Assembly (NCBI GenBank): GCA_012295275.1
Contig: CM022679.1
Span: 24,479,502-24,543,501, forward strand
Reading direction: 5' to 3'
Source of the DNA: Chrysomallon squamiferum
Taxonomy: Eukaryota; Mollusca; Gastropoda; Neomphalida; Peltospiridae
Length of the DNA: 64,000 bases
In this document: positions 49,801 through 62,061 of the stretch, piece by piece
Position numbering within the stretch: the first letter of the stretch is position 1
Layout: the number at the start of each line of letters is the position of its first letter
Notes under the pieces: generated by a model
The model's database searches: none
Told to the model about the DNA's origin: nothing
The model's input: the letters and a program-made list of their open reading frames with translations, nothing else
Position numbers and translations under genes: made by a program

Positions 49801-52800
49801 AACAAAATGAAGATGAGTTGTAGACAATAAAAGTGAAAGATGCTTATTCAAAAGAATTCCAGTATACTGAAATTTTGTCTTTTTTAATCCAGTTATTTCA
49901 AAGCAAAATATTCCTGCAAGTAGTTAGATTTTTCCCATAGATATATTTAATTTTTTTTTTATTTATTTATTTTTTTTAGCATTGCTTGTATTGTTATCTT
50001 AGAATGTTTGGTGGAACGAACGAATGTACATCTTTATATATATATATATTTATTATGTTTATTAGCGGGCTGAAAAGGCAGAAAGACGATTGGACACTGA
50101 CAGTTTATCAATGGCTTCATTTGACAGTCATAGGGGACAAGTTGCAGGTTAGAACATACACAAATGTCATCTTATTTGTTTTATGCCAAATGCATCTTTT
50201 GGTAAATATATCTGAATATATGTCAGTAACACAGGGCACTTTTTTTCATATCATATTGTATTAAGAATACATAAATTATCCTTTGTTTTGTGTTAGAAAA
50301 TATGTCTGCATACACAGCAGTGACAATTCTGTTTTTTTTTTTTTTTTTTTTTTTTTTTTTGTTTATTTTATTCAGAATTATTATTTTTATATTTTTATAA
50401 GTAAACGTCTGTAATCAGTTACAGATATGTAAAATATTTTTAAAATAATGTTATTAGATTTTGTTGATGATATATATAATTATCTTTATTATAATTATAT
50501 ATATATATATCAATTTCAACTGTGTTGGATTGGAAACTTCTGTTTTCAAATATTGTCATATATTATTAAAAGCAAATTGTGGTATCTCTGTTTCCAGCAT
50601 AAATAAATAAAATGACTGCATGAAAGTAAACAAAATATATTTAGTCTTTATTTTTTTTTGTCGTATTATATAATATGCTGCTTTGCTTTGACATGATAAC
50701 TGAAGACTGTTTTTCTTTCTTTTGGCAGGTAAAATAGGTCTACGTGGCACTTTGGAAGATAGACTTCATCAGCTTGATCAACGAGAAACAGAGCTGCTTG
50801 AAGAGGTGGAGAAACAAAAAAGTCTAATAAAGAGATTAAAAGAAGAACTGAGTCGGTACAGAAATCTTAAAGAGTGAGTTTTCTCAATCATTTTGTTCTT
50901 TGAGGATGGGGAGTTGATTGGTTTCTTTGTTACTGCATTTACTTTTTTGTTATTTTTTTATTTTTTTTAATACCATCAGCTAACAGATGATAGAGTTTTG
51001 TTTAGTTCTAACAGTTGTATATATTTGCATTTCATATCAAATTTAACAGAAATCAGTAATCCATGAATTTGCTTTGGGAGACTAGTTAATAAGCCCTCAT
51101 ATCTGAGCATTGATTTCTTAATGTAAGAATTTGGATACAAAAAAATATATATATACAAATACATATACATATATATATGTTTGCAAGTTTCATAGTTGTT
51201 CAGCTTCATTACAACAGATATACTTATCCTATTTGTTATATTAATATTTACAGCAAAAGCTCGAAGCCTCCAACACCTAGGTCATCAAGGACAACAGTGC
51301 CTCAGAAACTTCCCAGGTAATGTCAATAGCTGCTGTATTTTTTATGTTTAAGATAACATGGAATTTAAATAGATTATTTTCATGAACTTTAAAAATACAT
51401 TGTTTTAAATGACAAAGAAAGGAGTTATGATTTTCATTCATTTTTGTTCCTTTTTTTATATGTGTTTTTTAAATTCTATTTTCTGGTGTTTTATGCACCT
51501 TTCTAAGCTACTTTACTAATCTACCTAATCCTACTCTGCTCTGCTCTGCTCTGCTGTGACTGCCCTGCCCTTCCCTTTCATACCATAATCTAGCCTCTCC
51601 TACTCTAATCTACCATACCTGTAATACTCTATACCACCCTACCATACGCTTCTCTGTCTACTCTGCTCTGATCTAATCTGCTCTGTTCTATTCTATTCTG
51701 TTCTCCATTTCATTCCATTCAACTCTATCTCTATACTTTTTTTTTCCACTTCTTTTTTATATTCTTCTCTCTAGCAGGTCAGGATCAGTGGATTATGGGT
51801 TTGAGAAAAAGATTGAAGAATTTTCTAAACAACGAGCTGCTAAGAGTATTCAACAAACATGGCGACAGCGACAGAACAGAAAGTTGAAAGAAGAAGAAGA
51901 GGTAAGGAATAATTGGACCTGAGAAATGACTTCTAGAGACATTTTGTCAGTAGTAACATTTATTAGTATTTTTATTATTTTTATTATTTAGTCTGTTTCT
52001 AACACAACTGACCTTAGGTTTGTAGTAGAGTATTTATTAAGAATAAACAAAAATAAAAACAAGAATGAAAAAGTATTATAAAACATAATATACAAAACAT
52101 CCTGAAATTTATCTTTTTTATTTTATTTTATAATTTTTTTTTAATATATGTTTTAGTGAAAAAAAAAAAAATTTTTATATATATATATATATAAAAAAAA
52201 AAGGTTAATTCAACAAGTTTTCTTAGTATTGTATCTGTTAAAATAAACTTGCAGAGAAAAAGGAAAGAAAAGGTTGAAGAATTAAGAGAAAGTCATGCAA
52301 AAGTCATACAATGGCTGGAACATGAACAGGTTGAATTTGAATGAATCTTGGAAACGTGTATTAATATTTAAAAAAACAAAAACTAATTTTTTATTGTTAT
52401 TTATGTATGACCTGTTTCACATTCCTGTTACATACATTTGATCTTGCAAGTCAAAAGAAGTTAAACTTTACTTTACACAAAAATAAAGAGTTTGATATGC
52501 AAGACCAAAAATGTGTGTAATATTTTTGAATTTTTGTTCATGCTCAATTGCTGGCCAAGCTAGTTTATTTCACAGTGAATATGATGAAATATTTCCAGCT
52601 TGCAGTTATTTACTGATGTGCTTTTAACTGGCTTAAACATGTTTTCAATAACTTTTTTTGTTTTAATTTATAAAAATAACCGATACAGAAAGAGAAAATG
52701 AATATCTTTTATGGTTTCCATTTTTCTTCTGTTTATAGTCATGTATTGATTTGTTTAATATCTAAAATGTAATGTAAAATTTTAAAGAATTTTTATTACA

Positions 52801-54882
52801 GGTTGATTATTTTTATTATATTCATTACTCCAGTGGTTGAAAACATTGGACTTCTTTTTCTGTTATAATTTATTTATTTATTTATTTTTGAAAAGGACAG
52901 AGGGGTCAAAAGAATAAATTAGATGTTTTGTTTCAGAATTAAAATTTATAATTAATCTGTTTGGGAAATATAGCCATTACATAAATAAAAAAATTGCTTA
53001 TTTTATTTGTTTTTCTCTAATGATTAGCATGTTAACTAAAATATCTTCATAGATTTTTTGTTTGCTTTGCTGCATTACAATCCTGGCTTTTGTGGTTGTT
53101 AAAATAACTAGTATGCTACTGTATATTTTGGGCTGGTTTTAGACATACATTAAACTAGGTGTGCATTTGCATCTTAAAGTCTGAAGTGCCCAAATTTATT
53201 TTGAACACAGTTTTATTCTACATCATCAGTTGCTAAATACTAATTTTTATAATTCTTACAATTGCTGCTGTTGTTGTCATTGTTATAGTTATGTCATGTG
53301 GCTGTCATCAGTGGTTACTGGTGCCCACCTTCTGTCATGAGACACCTTGCCTTCTTGCTATGCTTAAACCCAGCTCTGTAGACAATCTTAGCTGTCTTCT
53401 TATTATGTTTCTGCATGTGTAAATATAATTATAAAAAAACGTTTTTAAGTATTCTTATCTTTATTTTTATATTCTGTTTTGTAAAAGATATTTAACCAAA
53501 ATAAAGGATTTTTTAAGCACACATCATTATATGTGGCTAAAATTAAAGATATTTTGTAAAAAAAAGTATTTAGAATGAATTTAATCCAAAATAAACAAAC
53601 TTTGATTTATATACATGTTTTTCTTTCTTATTCTTTAATCTCTTTTTGTAGCAAATAGGATGATACACTTTTGTGAATGTTATATTATTGTGAGCACTCT
53701 TCTCTTCATATTTTTTTAATTTTATATATATATTTTCTTATGTAATCTTTTCTCTAAACTCTGTTGTCTTGTGAATCTAGGCAAGGAAAGTGGAACAATT
53801 CAGACAAAACCATGCAGCCAAGAAAATCCAGACACACTGGCATATACATCAACAGGATGAAGTATGTAATTATAAATAAAATTATAACTGCCAATTCAAA
53901 TATTAAAATATACTAACATTTGCTTTGTATTCACTTAAACACTAATCATGTTGTTCAAAAAAAAATTCTAAGACATGGTTTTAGTTTTTAAAAATGTACA
54001 GAAGAATTAAGTTGCGCTGAATGATCAAAAAAAAAAATATATATATATATATTTCCTGAAACAAACTTTATGAAAATCAGTGCCCATTAAATAAAAGTAA
54101 TAAAACATCATACAAGTTCCTTTTTAATTCAGTTAATTAGGTTTCTGTTTGAAAAGGACTTTTTATTGAAGTGGGAATAAAAATTAATTGTAATTATAAC
54201 ATACTTTTAAATAATAATCTGTCCAGAAATATTGACAATATAAAAATAAGGGAGAAAAGTAGTAAAGAATGCTGAGAGAGAAGAAATACTTGATGTTACA
54301 AAGAAAACTGTTTAAATGTATTCTTTTTTCTGATTACTTCTTTTTCGGAATGCTTATAAATCTCTGCATGTGAAGTATATCTTACTTGTTTGTGATGATA
54401 GTTATTTAGACTGACATTTACTCTGTATGTGAATGTATTTCTTCTTTGCATGATCATTATTTGCACGACATTTGAACGACAAATAGTTAGCAAAAGATTT
54501 GTTTTTCTTTCTTTTTAATATTGTAATATTGTGTTTGGTCAAGATCATTCTTATTAAATTCTTATACTTAAATTTTTATTGATTTTTTCTTGATCATTGT
54601 TTGATATTAAGGATACAGAATGTGAAATAAGTTCTGATTCTGAATCAGCTGTGTAGTCCAATTTATCCTGAGATTTACCAAAATCAGATATTAATATAAT
54701 CTGCAGATATATATGTTTATGCTAGAAGTTTGAATTTAATGTTACAAATCTGCTACAAATATAACCTGTATGTCATGCCGCAATTCATTTTTGGCAGGTG
54801 TGGGGGTTTCTATTAATTCTTCATTATTTTTATTTTTTTTTATTAAATCTTTTTTTATTTAATCTTTTTTTTTCATTTTATT

Positions 54883-54917
<35 letters not shown>

Positions 54918-55510
54918 TTTTTTTTTTATTATTTTTTTTTTTTTTTTTTTTTTTTTTATTTATATATTTTTGTAATATGTGGAGAAAAAAAGGTGTCTCA
55001 ATTATCTATTTTGAACATTTCAGGGTAATAATAATTTATATTGTTTTTTTTTTTTTTTTTTCCCATGCACAAAAATCATGGTCCATGGCAAATTAAAAGA
55101 TTTTTTTTCACACATTAAATTTATCTGTGTATGAAGAATAGATTGAATAAATGTTTTGGATCACTGAAGTCTATTTAAGTATGCACACCATAAGTACACC
55201 ATACATATACACATACATCAACATACACATGTACACCATACTTATGTGTGTATAACACATTCATTCAATTCAATACACCAATTGTACATGCTCAACATAC
55301 AATTAAAAATATAAATACAATACACAAATATGGTACACCATATATAGTCACCAAATATATTCAACATTAAAGAAACCTTTGGTGGATAAATTTAAAATAA
55401 GTACGTTAGTGAAAAATCTTAATTGAGTTATAATTTTTAAATTAAACTAAGGTGTATTGTTTCAAAACTACCTTAAATTAAGTAATGTGTGTGTATATAT
55501 AAATACATAA

Positions 55511-55550
<40 letters not shown>

Positions 55551-57819
55551 CTTCCATAGAATAATAAAACAAAGAAATATCATTAACACATTTCTCACCA
55601 CTGGACTCAGTCTTAAGCAAAATAATAATTATATATTTGTTAATCTATACCTAACTGACATTTCAAAAAAAAAAAAAAAAAAAACTGTATTATTATTATT
55701 TTTATTAATTTTAATTTATTAATAATTTTTTTAAAATATTTCCTACAGTTTTTTTATATTTCTCTGTTTTAACTCAGGCTGCAGTAGACATACAGGCCAC
55801 ACTCAGAGGTCACCAGAACCGCAAAATTGGCTTCGTCAGTTTGACGAAGACAGCAGTGATGGGAGTGAAGACTACAGTGACGCTGTGGACCTCATCAAAT
55901 CTTCACTGCAAGGACATCATGCTAGAAAGAGAACTGTTCAGAAGATCAGGTTTGTCACTGAATGTTAAATTGATCTTTCTTCTTTTTTTTTCTTTTTTTT
56001 TTTGCTGTATGGACATAAAGATGATTAGCTAATTGACTGAATTAAAATATATTTATGTAGGATATACATGTACAAATAATGTCTTAATATGTGAGTATGG
56101 TTTTTTAACTGTGTAACAACTAATAACACAGAGAGATTTGGTCAATAATTTAATTGTAAATAAATACAAGATACGTGGGTGAAATGTATTCTATTTTATC
56201 AATATATCTCTCATTCATTTTACTGTTAAACAGCCAATAAGAGAACATTTTATAGGATTGTTGGTAATTCTGTTTCTGTGTTAAATTACATTACTTTGTT
56301 TTATTATTCTATGCAATTCTTAAAAAAAAAAAAGATAAAAAAAAAGGTTTGAATACATATTATTTAATTTAAGATAGTTTTGAAACAATACATTTTTAAA
56401 CAGTTTAATTTTAGAATTACGTATCCACCAAAGGTTTGTTTTGCCATGTTTTATCAGAGATACATGAAAAATGTTTATCAAATCAAATTAATGAATGTGT
56501 TTCAGACAAGACTGGACAGACACTGATGAGGAAAGTGTGTACAGTTCAGGATCAAGGCGACCCTCCTCAGCTCACCACTCTCGACCCTCGTCTGGTCAGT
56601 AAACCTGTTTATTTTAACTGTGGCATGAAACATACTTAAACTGATTTCTAACAGCTGTGGTGTAATGTATACTTCTCACTTACAGTTGTGATATTTGCAG
56701 AGTAATGACTCAGATTGTTTATATTTTAATATTGATCCAACAAATGATGTACAAATAGCAGTCACAGAATCAGAATGGCACGCAGTAAAAAAAAATTTAA
56801 AGTTTTTTTGTTCTCTTTTTTTACATTTTTTCTTTTGATTTTGGATTTTGTACTAAATATTATTTCTTTTTCTCCTCTATGTGTTCCTTTAAATATACTT
56901 TAATTGATTTCTAACAGCTGTGGTGTAATGTAGACTTCTCACTTACTGTTGTGATATTTTCAGAGTAATGACTCAGATTGTTTATATTTTAATGTCAATC
57001 CAACAAATGATGTACAAGTAGCAGTTATAGAATCAGAATTGCACTTAGTGAAAAACATTTTAAAGTTTTTTTTTTTCTTTTTTTTGTTTTTTTATACTAA
57101 ATATTGTCTCTTTTTCTCCTCTATGTATTCCTTTTTATTATTATTATTATTATTAATATAATTGAAATTATTTTGATTTTATTTTTATAATTTTTCTTTT
57201 TTTTTTCTTTTACACTAAAGCAAAAAATGGCTGAAAATGAAATCGTTTACATAAAATATAATTTTGTTCTTTTTTGTTTTTCAGCAAAGTCAGGCAGTTT
57301 ACGGGTAAGTTGTTATATAATGTAAAACCTTTTTTTTTAACTTTCCTTCTCCAGTTTTGTTCTGCTATAGAATTTTTTTTAACTGAATATGCTATTTTTC
57401 ATCTATCTTCTAAATAATAACTTGTAATACAGAAGAGATGTATATATGTGTGTATGTATGTACATATGTCTGTGAATGTTTGTTTTTTATTGTCGATTCT
57501 TTTTTATTATTATTATTATTATTTTTATTATGTTCCAGTGTACATCTTATCACAGGTAGTCTTATAAAATTTAACAATGTAATTTTTTAATTTATCATGT
57601 AAGAAAACTGCTTTACTAAAAATTTAAAGCTCGGATAAAAAACCAGATTGTTGAGTATTCAGATAGAATGGATGGATGGATTCATACACATATTGTGATA
57701 CCAAAATTATAAATATGTTCAAGTTCAGTTAATTTTGTTTTCAGAATTACTCTGACCATTCAAGACATCATTACTCCACACATGATGAAGATGATGCTGA
57801 TGATGACATTGTCATGTAG
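42639..57819 (+). CDS. IQCE: IQ motif-containing protein E (IQCE), 24 coding exons, one-base frame break
   Basis: IQCE pairs with EFCAB7 to hold the EVC-EVC2 complex at the base of primary cilia, supporting Hedgehog signalling. Exons: 42639-42656, 43975-44022, 44302-44338, 44941-44979, 45549-45638, 45866-45955, 46257-46388, 46752-46825, 47134-47211, 47616-47651, 48056-48177, 48572-48691, 48975-49132, 49670-49728, 50066-50147, 50729-50873, 51254-51316, 51775-51901, 52255-52329, 53781-53861, 55778-55949, 56506-56594, 57285-57304 and 57745-57819. They total 2,030 bases, one short of a multiple of three; with it the product is 676 residues (human 695). A basic Ser-rich head runs to about residue 150, with PIEYWLDTFRKTGG and YLSTPHYLRQVVG. 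A coiled coil covers about 155-445. Four IQ-like motifs follow (SIQQTWRQRQNRK, KIQTHWHIHQQ, DIQATLRGHQNRK, DLIKSSLQGHHARK). The acidic end is DDADDDIVM. The frame change falls between the third and fourth motifs. Confidence 0.9.
43804..43832. repeat. Poly-T tract in IQCE intron 1
   Basis: A run of about 29 T bases follows a (TTA)n run at about 43725-43770. Confidence 0.95.
45520..45546. repeat. Poly-T tract acting as polypyrimidine run of IQCE exon 5
   Basis: A T27 run ends directly at the acceptor TAG, one base before 45549. The homopolymer is thus the splice-site pyrimidine tract itself. Confidence 0.9.
46752..50873 (+). other. IQCE: IQCE exons 8-16: coiled-coil region
   Basis: Nine exons encode long charged heptad helices, such as KKISALNQDFATMKAKVRRL, LKQKILKLEIQLREKEQ and ETELLEEVEKQKSLIKRLK. 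A break rich in Gly and Ser (DTGTGRGRSGKDNST) separates two helical blocks. Family IQCE proteins share this central coiled coil. Confidence 0.8.
50332..50360. repeat. Poly-T tract in IQCE intron
   Basis: An uninterrupted T29 run in the intron between exons 15 and 16. Confidence 0.95.
51508..51735 (+). repeat. Degenerate CT-rich pentanucleotide array in IQCE intron
   Basis: Units of the form CTCTG, CTACT, CTAAT, CCTAC and TTCTA repeat with a period near five for over 200 bases, ending about 40 bases before the acceptor of exon 18. The strand is strongly pyrimidine-biased with few runs longer than three. It looks like an old pentamer satellite that has diverged. Confidence 0.7.
54883..54958. 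repeat. (TTTA)n followed by poly-T in IQCE intron
   Basis: TTTA tetramers are followed by long T runs. A second T run lies at 55514-55546 and an A run at 55665-55683. Confidence 0.9.
55778..55949 (+). other. IQCE: IQCE exon 21 with internal frame break
   Basis: The exon starts in phase 0 from the previous exon and reads AAVDIQATLRGHQNRK in one frame. The frame that joins correctly to exon 22 reads LRQFDEDSSDGSEDYSDAVD and then an IQ motif. Both halves are family-like, so one base is missing between them. The A4 run at 55823-55826 is the obvious place: five As would give NRKNWLRQ and restore the frame. Confidence 0.75.
56628..57140 (+). repeat. Tandem duplication of about 263 bp in IQCE intron
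   Basis: A unit beginning near tgatttctaacagctgtgg at 56642 recurs at 56905 with about 90 percent identity over its first 150 bases, then through a T-rich part and a shared ctttttctcctctatg block. It lies just after the exon at 56506-56594 and contains no coding sequence. Confidence 0.8.
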
Positions 57820-58560
57820 TACTGTTTCACTGCCCACCATTCTTCAGATGAATGTAATAATGTGTCTGTTATTACCTATATATATATAGACATATAAAGA
57901 CATAATTATGCTTTTCTATGACTGAATATGTGACAAATGGTATTTGCATGACACTTGCTGAGAATATTTCTAAAACTGTGAAAAAAATGAAATGATGTGA
58001 AAATAGCACATATATGTTCATAATTATATCTTGTTTTATTTTCAAAGTAATGTCATATAATTTTATTTTGAAAAATAATGTTTGCAGACAGGTGAAGCAA
58101 TGTTATTATATTTATTTTTAATTGTAGTATTATGTATTTCTAAATTTTATATATGTGTTTGTAAAAATGTATTTAAGAAATATTATAGTATTGCTAGTAC
58201 CTGTTACATATTATAATTGTCACCTGTGCCTTGTTAAATTGTAATTTGTAATTTAGGATCATTTGTTACATGCTGTTAATTAGAAGACAGAAAACACTCT
58301 TTAATTTATATCACTTTTCCATTAATTATTTCTAACAAAACTATTTAAATCTGTTAAAGTTGTAACAAATATTTTACAATAAGTGAAATGTTTAATTCCT
58401 TTACGAATTTTGAAATTATCTGTAGGTTACATATATTAAATTTCTTTTTGAATGCAGTATTTACAATACTATAATTATATGTGATGTAAATATTTAAAAC
58501 TTTCCATTCTTGATCATTATTTTTATTTTTCTGTAAATAAAATTGTTAACAATTAGTTAA
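57820..58560 (+). other. IQCE: IQCE 3' UTR with polyadenylation signal
   Basis: The frame stops at 57817-57819. A clear AATAAA lies at 58536-58541, giving a 3' UTR of about 720 bases. Confidence 0.55.
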
Positions 58561-59971
58561 ATACAACAATATTTATAATGATATTAATTTCTTAATCTAA
58601 GTTATGTCAGTAGGTAGACAAAATGTAGACCAAATCATTCTTATTCAGTCCTTTTTTCAGGTTATTTTGTTGTCTGTTGTATTTTTTGTTAATGGCAGAA
58701 ATTTAATTTCAAGCCACTACATCTTGTATATATATGAATAATTTTGGGGGAAATGTGATATATCTATATACAGCAGCAAGTGAAAATGTTATGATTGTAT
58801 TTATCCTCACAATTGTAACTAAGCACAGCACATTGAAAAATCTTAATATAATACATGTTCTGGAAGAAAATATTTATAGTACTGAAAAAATAATGTTGTA
58901 TCTACATTTTGTCATTGAATGACAGACATTTTAATTATGGATTTTGTTTGCTTTGGATCATTTTTTATATGTAAACAAGAACACTAACATATCAATAACT
59001 GCTTTCATCTTGATTTTGATTTATGGATGGTCAAATGTTAATTGCAGTAAACAGTGATGTAAATCTCATGTTAAGCCATTTTACTTAGGTTCAAAATTTC
59101 TATTATGTTATACTCCATCATACTAGTATATCAATAACTATTTTTTTAATAATGAGGGAAGTGGATTGAGATTTAAATGTGATAAAAAGTCTTGTAAAAA
59201 AAATCTTGAACAGATGTGCTGTTAAAACAACAAATCATTTCTTTTACTTATTTTTTCATTTTTTAAAATTTTATTTTATTTATTTATTTTATTTTATTTT
59301 ATTTTATTTTTGTTATTTTGTTCTGTATGGCTAAAACATTTTTTGTGTAAGTATTGCTTCTAGGAATGTTATATGTTACCCTAGGTGCCTTTAGGTAAAA
59401 GTCTAAAATGAAATTAAAATATACTGTTGACAAATTCTTCTCTATTATTAATGCCAACATTAATATAAATTTTTTGAAAATTTATTTACAAACACAAACA
59501 GATACATTTATTATGACATTTATTTGTCTTCAACACACACAAACACAACCCAAAGCCAAGAATACCATGGAAATATGTACAACTTTTTTAAGAAACAGTC
59601 TACAAAGAATTTTTTATATTTAATTGTGTAAAGTATGTACATGTAATTTGAAATAACAGGCTGATATTGTGTAACTGCATAGAATTATAAATCAAGGAAA
59701 TATTTTTATTATACTTTATATTACTGAAGCCATCTGTAATGTTTTTACTTGCTCAAATTTCTGCTGAGAAATGCTGTATCAATATAATACTGATTTTGAA
59801 CTCACTTGTTATTCTAATATTCTTGTTATATATTTTAACACAGTAATTTGAAATCGGCCGTAACATTCCATTTTTTCATGCATTGTTAGTTTTCATTTGA
59901 CATGTAAGATAATGAATGCAGACCCCATCCGTAAGAAACAGTGGAATTCAATAGCACCATTAGTGTGGTAT

Positions 59972-59973
59972 GT

Positions 59974-60022
<49 letters not shown>
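59972..60022. repeat. (GAT)n microsatellite
   Basis: About 17 GAT units pass into GGT units. The three frames read poly-Asp, poly-Ile and poly-Ser on one strand or the other, which explains the overlapping open frames. Confidence 0.95.
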
Positions 60023-60034
<12 letters not shown>

Positions 60035-60843
60035 TGTGATGGTGATGAGAGTTTTGGGATAATAATCAGCTTCATAATAAAGCTTTCCACTTAATCTTTC
60101 TTTTCTTGACAAGATTTGTTTTTTAATTATTATTATTATAGGCATTGATTCTCTACAAATATGTCATTAACACAGATAACTTCATTTGGTCATTTCATTT
60201 TTTGAAGCATTTTTTATACTAATTTTATTTCATCCCGATGTTCGCACAATATATATGTGTCTTAAGTTTCCGTCCAGTTTTAGTTTGTTATTTTTGTTGA
60301 AAATCTGTAGTATTGAAAAGAAACCTATAATGATCTCGTATTTAGATTTACAGAATAAAAATATCAGAGTATTAAAGAATTTTTGTTTTTCTTTATGTTG
60401 TGTATGTGATACAGTGTATATGTATATGTGTGCACAAGTGCATGACACCAGTGGATTCCACTTTTGATATCATTACTCAAAAGAAACTAAAACAGACATA
60501 ATTGATACCTAATAAATGTTTTTAAAATGCAAATATTCATTTGTCTGGATAGTGAGTTTGAAAAGTCCAGCAAATACATTTACAACAAAAAAATACTTGA
60601 AGTCTTGAAGGTAACAATAATTCAGCTGATATTTTTGTTTTAATTAAATACAGTAACATTCACGCATTTCAGAACACGCGATGATATACCTGAAATATTG
60701 AAATTTATAAGTAATATAAAGCCACATTTCTAATTCATGCATACCTTTCATTATATTAAACAGCAATTTAGAAATATTGATGTAAGTTAACGACGACAAC
60801 GTCGAAACACTAAACGCTGTTAATACGTTCAGTAACAATGAAA

Positions 60844-60851
60844 TGACGTCA
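60844..60851. promoter_or_regulatory. Perfect CRE palindrome TGACGTCA
   Basis: The site lies in the CpG-richest part of the right intergenic region, about 60780-60960. Confidence 0.35.
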
Positions 60852-61249
60852 TTGTTTGCCTACACTCGTTACTTCATGGATTTCAGCGGATCATTAGTAG
60901 ATTTAATTCTATTTAGCATTGGATTTACCACTTACTTGAGACGAACGACCTGAAGTTAACGTTGAGGTATGTTCTTTTCTTGTTCAGGTTTCTATTGTCG
61001 ATCCATTTAATATAGACAATGTATATTTTTGCCGCAGATTAGTGAACTTAATGAAATAATACACTGATAAACTCCATCGCGACTGTCAACATTCGATACA
61101 TGGATGAGCTTGTTTTATTTCTTAATACCGATGAAAGAACAAGACATATAACAGCAGCAACAACAACAAAAAAATGTTTCTCCGACTAGCGTAAAATTAT
61201 GTACGTACTCAATTAATTACGTATACAATTGTCTACGGCCATAAAACGT

Positions 61250-61375
61250 ACACACATGCACACGCACACACGCACATGCTCGAACATTTTTATATATGAA
61301 CATACACGTACATCAGTACACAAACACACACACATTCCCTCACGCATACATACACAGATACAAAAACGCACGAAT
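61250..61375. repeat. CA-rich imperfect repeat
   Basis: CACACG, CACA and CATACA units are scattered over about 125 bases. Confidence 0.8.
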
Positions 61376-62061
61376 GTTTAGATAAAACGTAGTTAATGAA
61401 AAATAAAACAACAATAAGAGTACATTTTATTGGACAAAAAAGATACATATGAATATTAATAAATTCACAGAAACAGAGTAAAATGTATCCAATCAAGACC
61501 GAAAAAGGAAATGATAACAAAACTGGTTAAATGTGATTTTTCATTAGCAATTTATCACTTTACACATTCACTGTTAGTATTTTATCAAAAATACATATAC
61601 ACTCGCAACATTTCTTTATTTGTCAGTGAAACTGCACCTGTAAATGTAAATGCCAACTGATTGAATTGATTGTTTGAGTAACGACTACCCATCATAAAAA
61701 CTGGCAAAATGTCAGTCAAAGGTAAATAAAACGATTATTTAAAGGTATACGACAAAAGCATAAAAGAATAAAAATATAACATTACATTAAAATGTGGAGT
61801 AAAATGTTATCTAGTAGTATTATGTAAGAAACGTTGAAAACAATATTAACTAGCAGCCATCCCATTTCAAAATAACAATATTAGATCTGAACGACCTTTC
61901 ATCGGTAATAACAAATAACAATAATAATAATTTTAAAAAAACCCACACCAAAACGCTGTTATAAAATATCACATATTACATGGTGAACTGATAGCTCAAT
62001 TTATTGTTTTTTCTGATAACGCTAAAAGAAGCCCGGATTAATATATTCGCCTTGCATGGGA

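Larger units (their letters stand above)
51775..55949 (+). other. IQCE: IQCE exons 18-21: IQ motif region
   Basis: The first IQ motif (AAKSIQQTWRQRQNRK) is in exon 18. A degenerate one (AAKKIQTHWHIHQQ) is in exon 20. The third (AAVDIQATLRGHQNRK) and fourth (AVDLIKSSLQGHHARK) are both in exon 21 but in different frames. IQ motifs bind calmodulin or calmodulin-like light chains. The third and fourth best match IQxxxRGxxxR; the second lacks the central Arg-Gly. Confidence 0.75.
58561..62000. other. Intergenic region between IQCE and the right-edge gene
   Basis: No coding exon is recognised. CpG frequency rises from about 59.85 kb and is clearly higher from 60640 to 62110. Contents include a GAT tract at 59972-60022, CA-rich repeats at 61250-61375 and two TGACGTCA palindromes, at 60844-60851 and 62062-62069. 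Confidence 0.55.

Noticed and set aside
59893-60145. Three overlapping open frames with poly-Asp, poly-Ser and poly-Ile
   Set aside because: All are frames of one GAT microsatellite.
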